6,166 nucleotides of DNA from assembly GCA_019689615.1 (NCBI GenBank), contig JADGHD010000315.1, positions 1 to 6,166 of the forward strand, given 5' to 3'. Below the pieces are notes generated by a model that saw only the letters and a list, made by a program, of their open reading frames with translations, was not told the DNA's origin and ran no database searches. The first letter of the stretch is position 1; every line of letters begins with the position of its first letter. The stretch comes from Frankia sp. Its GTDB lineage: Bacteria > Actinomycetota > Actinomycetes > Frankiales > Frankiaceae. A program made the position numbers and the translations under genes. Below, in pieces: positions 5,270 through 6,166 of this stretch.

Positions 5270-6076
5270 ATGGGCATGGGGGTGAGTCCGCGGGTGGCCA
5301 CGCTGCGGGTGCGACCAGGCGGCTGGCTGGTCGCGGCCGCCCTGCTGCTCGCGTTGTTCGTGCTGGTCGAGGCGCGCGACGGGGATGGCGGCGGGTCCCG
5401 CCGGGTCGTGCTGTGGGGCGACTCACTGGCCTGGGAGGCGCGCGAGCCGTTCCGCCGGGCGGCCGCGGCGGCCGGGGACACCGCGGTGATGCTGCGCACC
5501 TACGGCGGCACCGCGCCCTGCGACTGGCTGGACGACATCCGCCGGCAGTCCCGCCGCTTCCGGCCCGAGGTCGCGGTGCTGGCGTTCTCCGGCAACGCGG
5601 GCTCGGACTGCATGCGCGGCCGCGACCTCAGCACCGCCTACCGGGAGGACGTCACCGCGGCGGTGCGCCAGCTCGCCCGGCAGGGCACGCGGGTGCTGCT
5701 CGTCGAGGCGCCGGCCCGGCGCGACCAGGCGGTCGACGCGGCAGGGCAGACCGAGCTCGGCCGACTGTGGCGCCAGATCGCCGCCGCCAGGTCAGCCGAG
5801 GCCGACACCACCGTCGTCCCCGCCGGTCAGGCCGTGACCGACCATGGCCGCTTCGCCGAACGGCTGCCGTGCGCGCCGGGCGAGCAGTGCGAGCCGGACG
5901 GCACCGTGATCGTGCGCAGCCCGGACGGCGTGCACTTCTGCCCCCAGCAGCTGCCGCCGATAGCGCGCTGCCCGGTCCCCTCCCCCGGTGCCGAGCGCTA
6001 CGGCCGGGCGATGGGCGACGCGGCGGCGCAGCTGCTCGGCCCGGCGCCAGGACGTGGCGCCGGGCCGTTCGCCTGA
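5270..6076 (+). CDS. Membrane-anchored extracytoplasmic SGNH hydrolase-like protein
   Basis: SGNH (GDSL-like) enzymes cleave or transfer acyl esters, often on cell-wall or surface polysaccharides. From ATG 5270 the protein has 268 residues. A single N-terminal hydrophobic segment (about 19-33), preceded by arginines, should anchor it with the C-terminal domain outside. Family blocks are LWGDSL (Asp51, nucleophile Ser52), FSGNAG (Gly108, Asn109) and SPDGVHF (Asp219, His222). The outer domain has six cysteines (84, 114, 201, 207, 224, 234), suiting up to three disulfides. It resembles the SGNH domain often fused to OafA-type membrane acyltransferases, here standing alone. The start is uncertain. 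An in-frame ATG at 5126 would lie inside the 13-bp repeats and is rejected. ATG 5276 is possible, and GTG 5294 has the best ribosome site (GGTGAG, seven bases before) and keeps the membrane segment. The substrate is unknown. Confidence 0.82.
   Translation: MGMGVSPRVATLRVRPGGWLVAAALLLALFVLVEARDGDGGGSRRVVLWGDSLAWEAREPFRRAAAAAGDTAVMLRTYGGTAPCDWLDDIRRQSRRFRPEVAVLAFSGNAGSDCMRGRDLSTAYREDVTAAVRQLARQGTRVLLVEAPARRDQAVDAAGQTELGRLWRQIAAARSAEADTTVVPAGQAVTDHGRFAERLPCAPGEQCEPDGTVIVRSPDGVHFCPQQLPPIARCPVPSPGAERYGRAMGDAAAQLLGPAPGRGAGPFA
6037..6067 (+). terminator. Terminator hairpin inside the SGNH gene's last codons
   Basis: CGGCCCGGCGCCA (6037-6049) and TGGCGCCGGGCCG (6055-6067) form a perfect 13-bp stem with a 5-base loop. 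The hairpin ends six bases before the stop codon and encodes the Gly/Pro/Ala-rich C-terminus of the protein. Only TT follows it, so there is no U-tract. Its strength and position suggest a terminator embedded in the coding end. Confidence 0.65.
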
Positions 6077-6112
6077 CGGATCACGGCCGCCGCCGCCCGG
6101 TATGGCACGCGC

Positions 6113-6118
6113 TACACT
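6113..6118 (+). promoter_or_regulatory. Possible -10 element near the right edge
   Basis: TACACT fits the TANNNT -10 pattern and stands out in GC-rich DNA after the SGNH terminator. No -35 of the TTGACA type is visible at the right distance. Transcription would start near 6125, and the remaining 42 bases are G-rich with no start codon, so the product lies beyond the window. Confidence 0.3.
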
Positions 6119-6166
6119 CGCCCGGAGGCCGGCAGCCGGGGAGGGCCCGGGGGCCGCCAGTCGGGG

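Noticed and set aside
4386..5285. Plus-strand open frame of 299 codons opposite the phosphotransferase gene
   Set aside because: It shows shadow-like composition and crosses the 13-bp repeats, and has no recognisable domain.
6119..6166. tRNA gene start
   Set aside because: The conserved T8 and A14 positions and a D-loop pattern are missing in every register I tried.

Overview
The window looks like ordinary chromosome from a very GC-rich actinomycete. The base composition, the strong G/C bias at third codon positions, the GTG starts and the actinobacterial style of Lon protease all point that way. A Frankia-like or related filamentous actinomycete fits, but genus is an impression only. I see no insertion sequence, phage gene, CRISPR array or rRNA gene, and no complete tRNA gene. 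Functions below are assigned from motifs read by eye, not from database searches.

Layout. Bases 1-267 are a control region: an AT-rich island with promoter-like hexamers facing left, then a probable lon promoter with an ECF-sigma-like -35 and a HAIR-like (HspR) operator. The lon gene (268-2661, +) follows. It converges on a NeuD/PglD-type sugar O-acyltransferase gene (2699-3451, -), and the two share a 13-bp perfect inverted repeat that probably terminates transcription from both sides. Further right on the minus strand are a small TFIIB-type zinc-ribbon protein (3570-3836) and an APH-fold phosphotransferase (3975-4976). The zinc-ribbon gene has its own hairpin terminator, so the acyltransferase is probably transcribed alone from a promoter next to its start. 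A 293-bp divergent gap (4977-5269) holds a 14-bp hairpin running directly into four tandem 13-bp repeats. It is followed by a membrane-anchored extracytoplasmic SGNH hydrolase (5270-6076, +), whose terminator-like 13-bp hairpin lies inside its own last codons. The last 90 bases hold a possible -10 element for a gene or RNA beyond the right edge.

How the genes fit together. They do not form one obvious pathway. Lon is a cytoplasmic quality-control protease, and its upstream DNA suggests heat-shock and possibly thiol/oxidative-stress control. The acyltransferase and the SGNH protein could both act on acylated surface glycans, but they are not co-transcribed and the link is weak. The zinc-ribbon protein and the phosphotransferase have no assignable substrate. 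The most interesting signals are regulatory: the lon operator region, the 5087-5171 hairpin-plus-repeat block, a 16-bp perfect palindrome at 3895-3910, and a set of strong hairpin terminators without U-tracts. I found no convincing undescribed multi-gene system.
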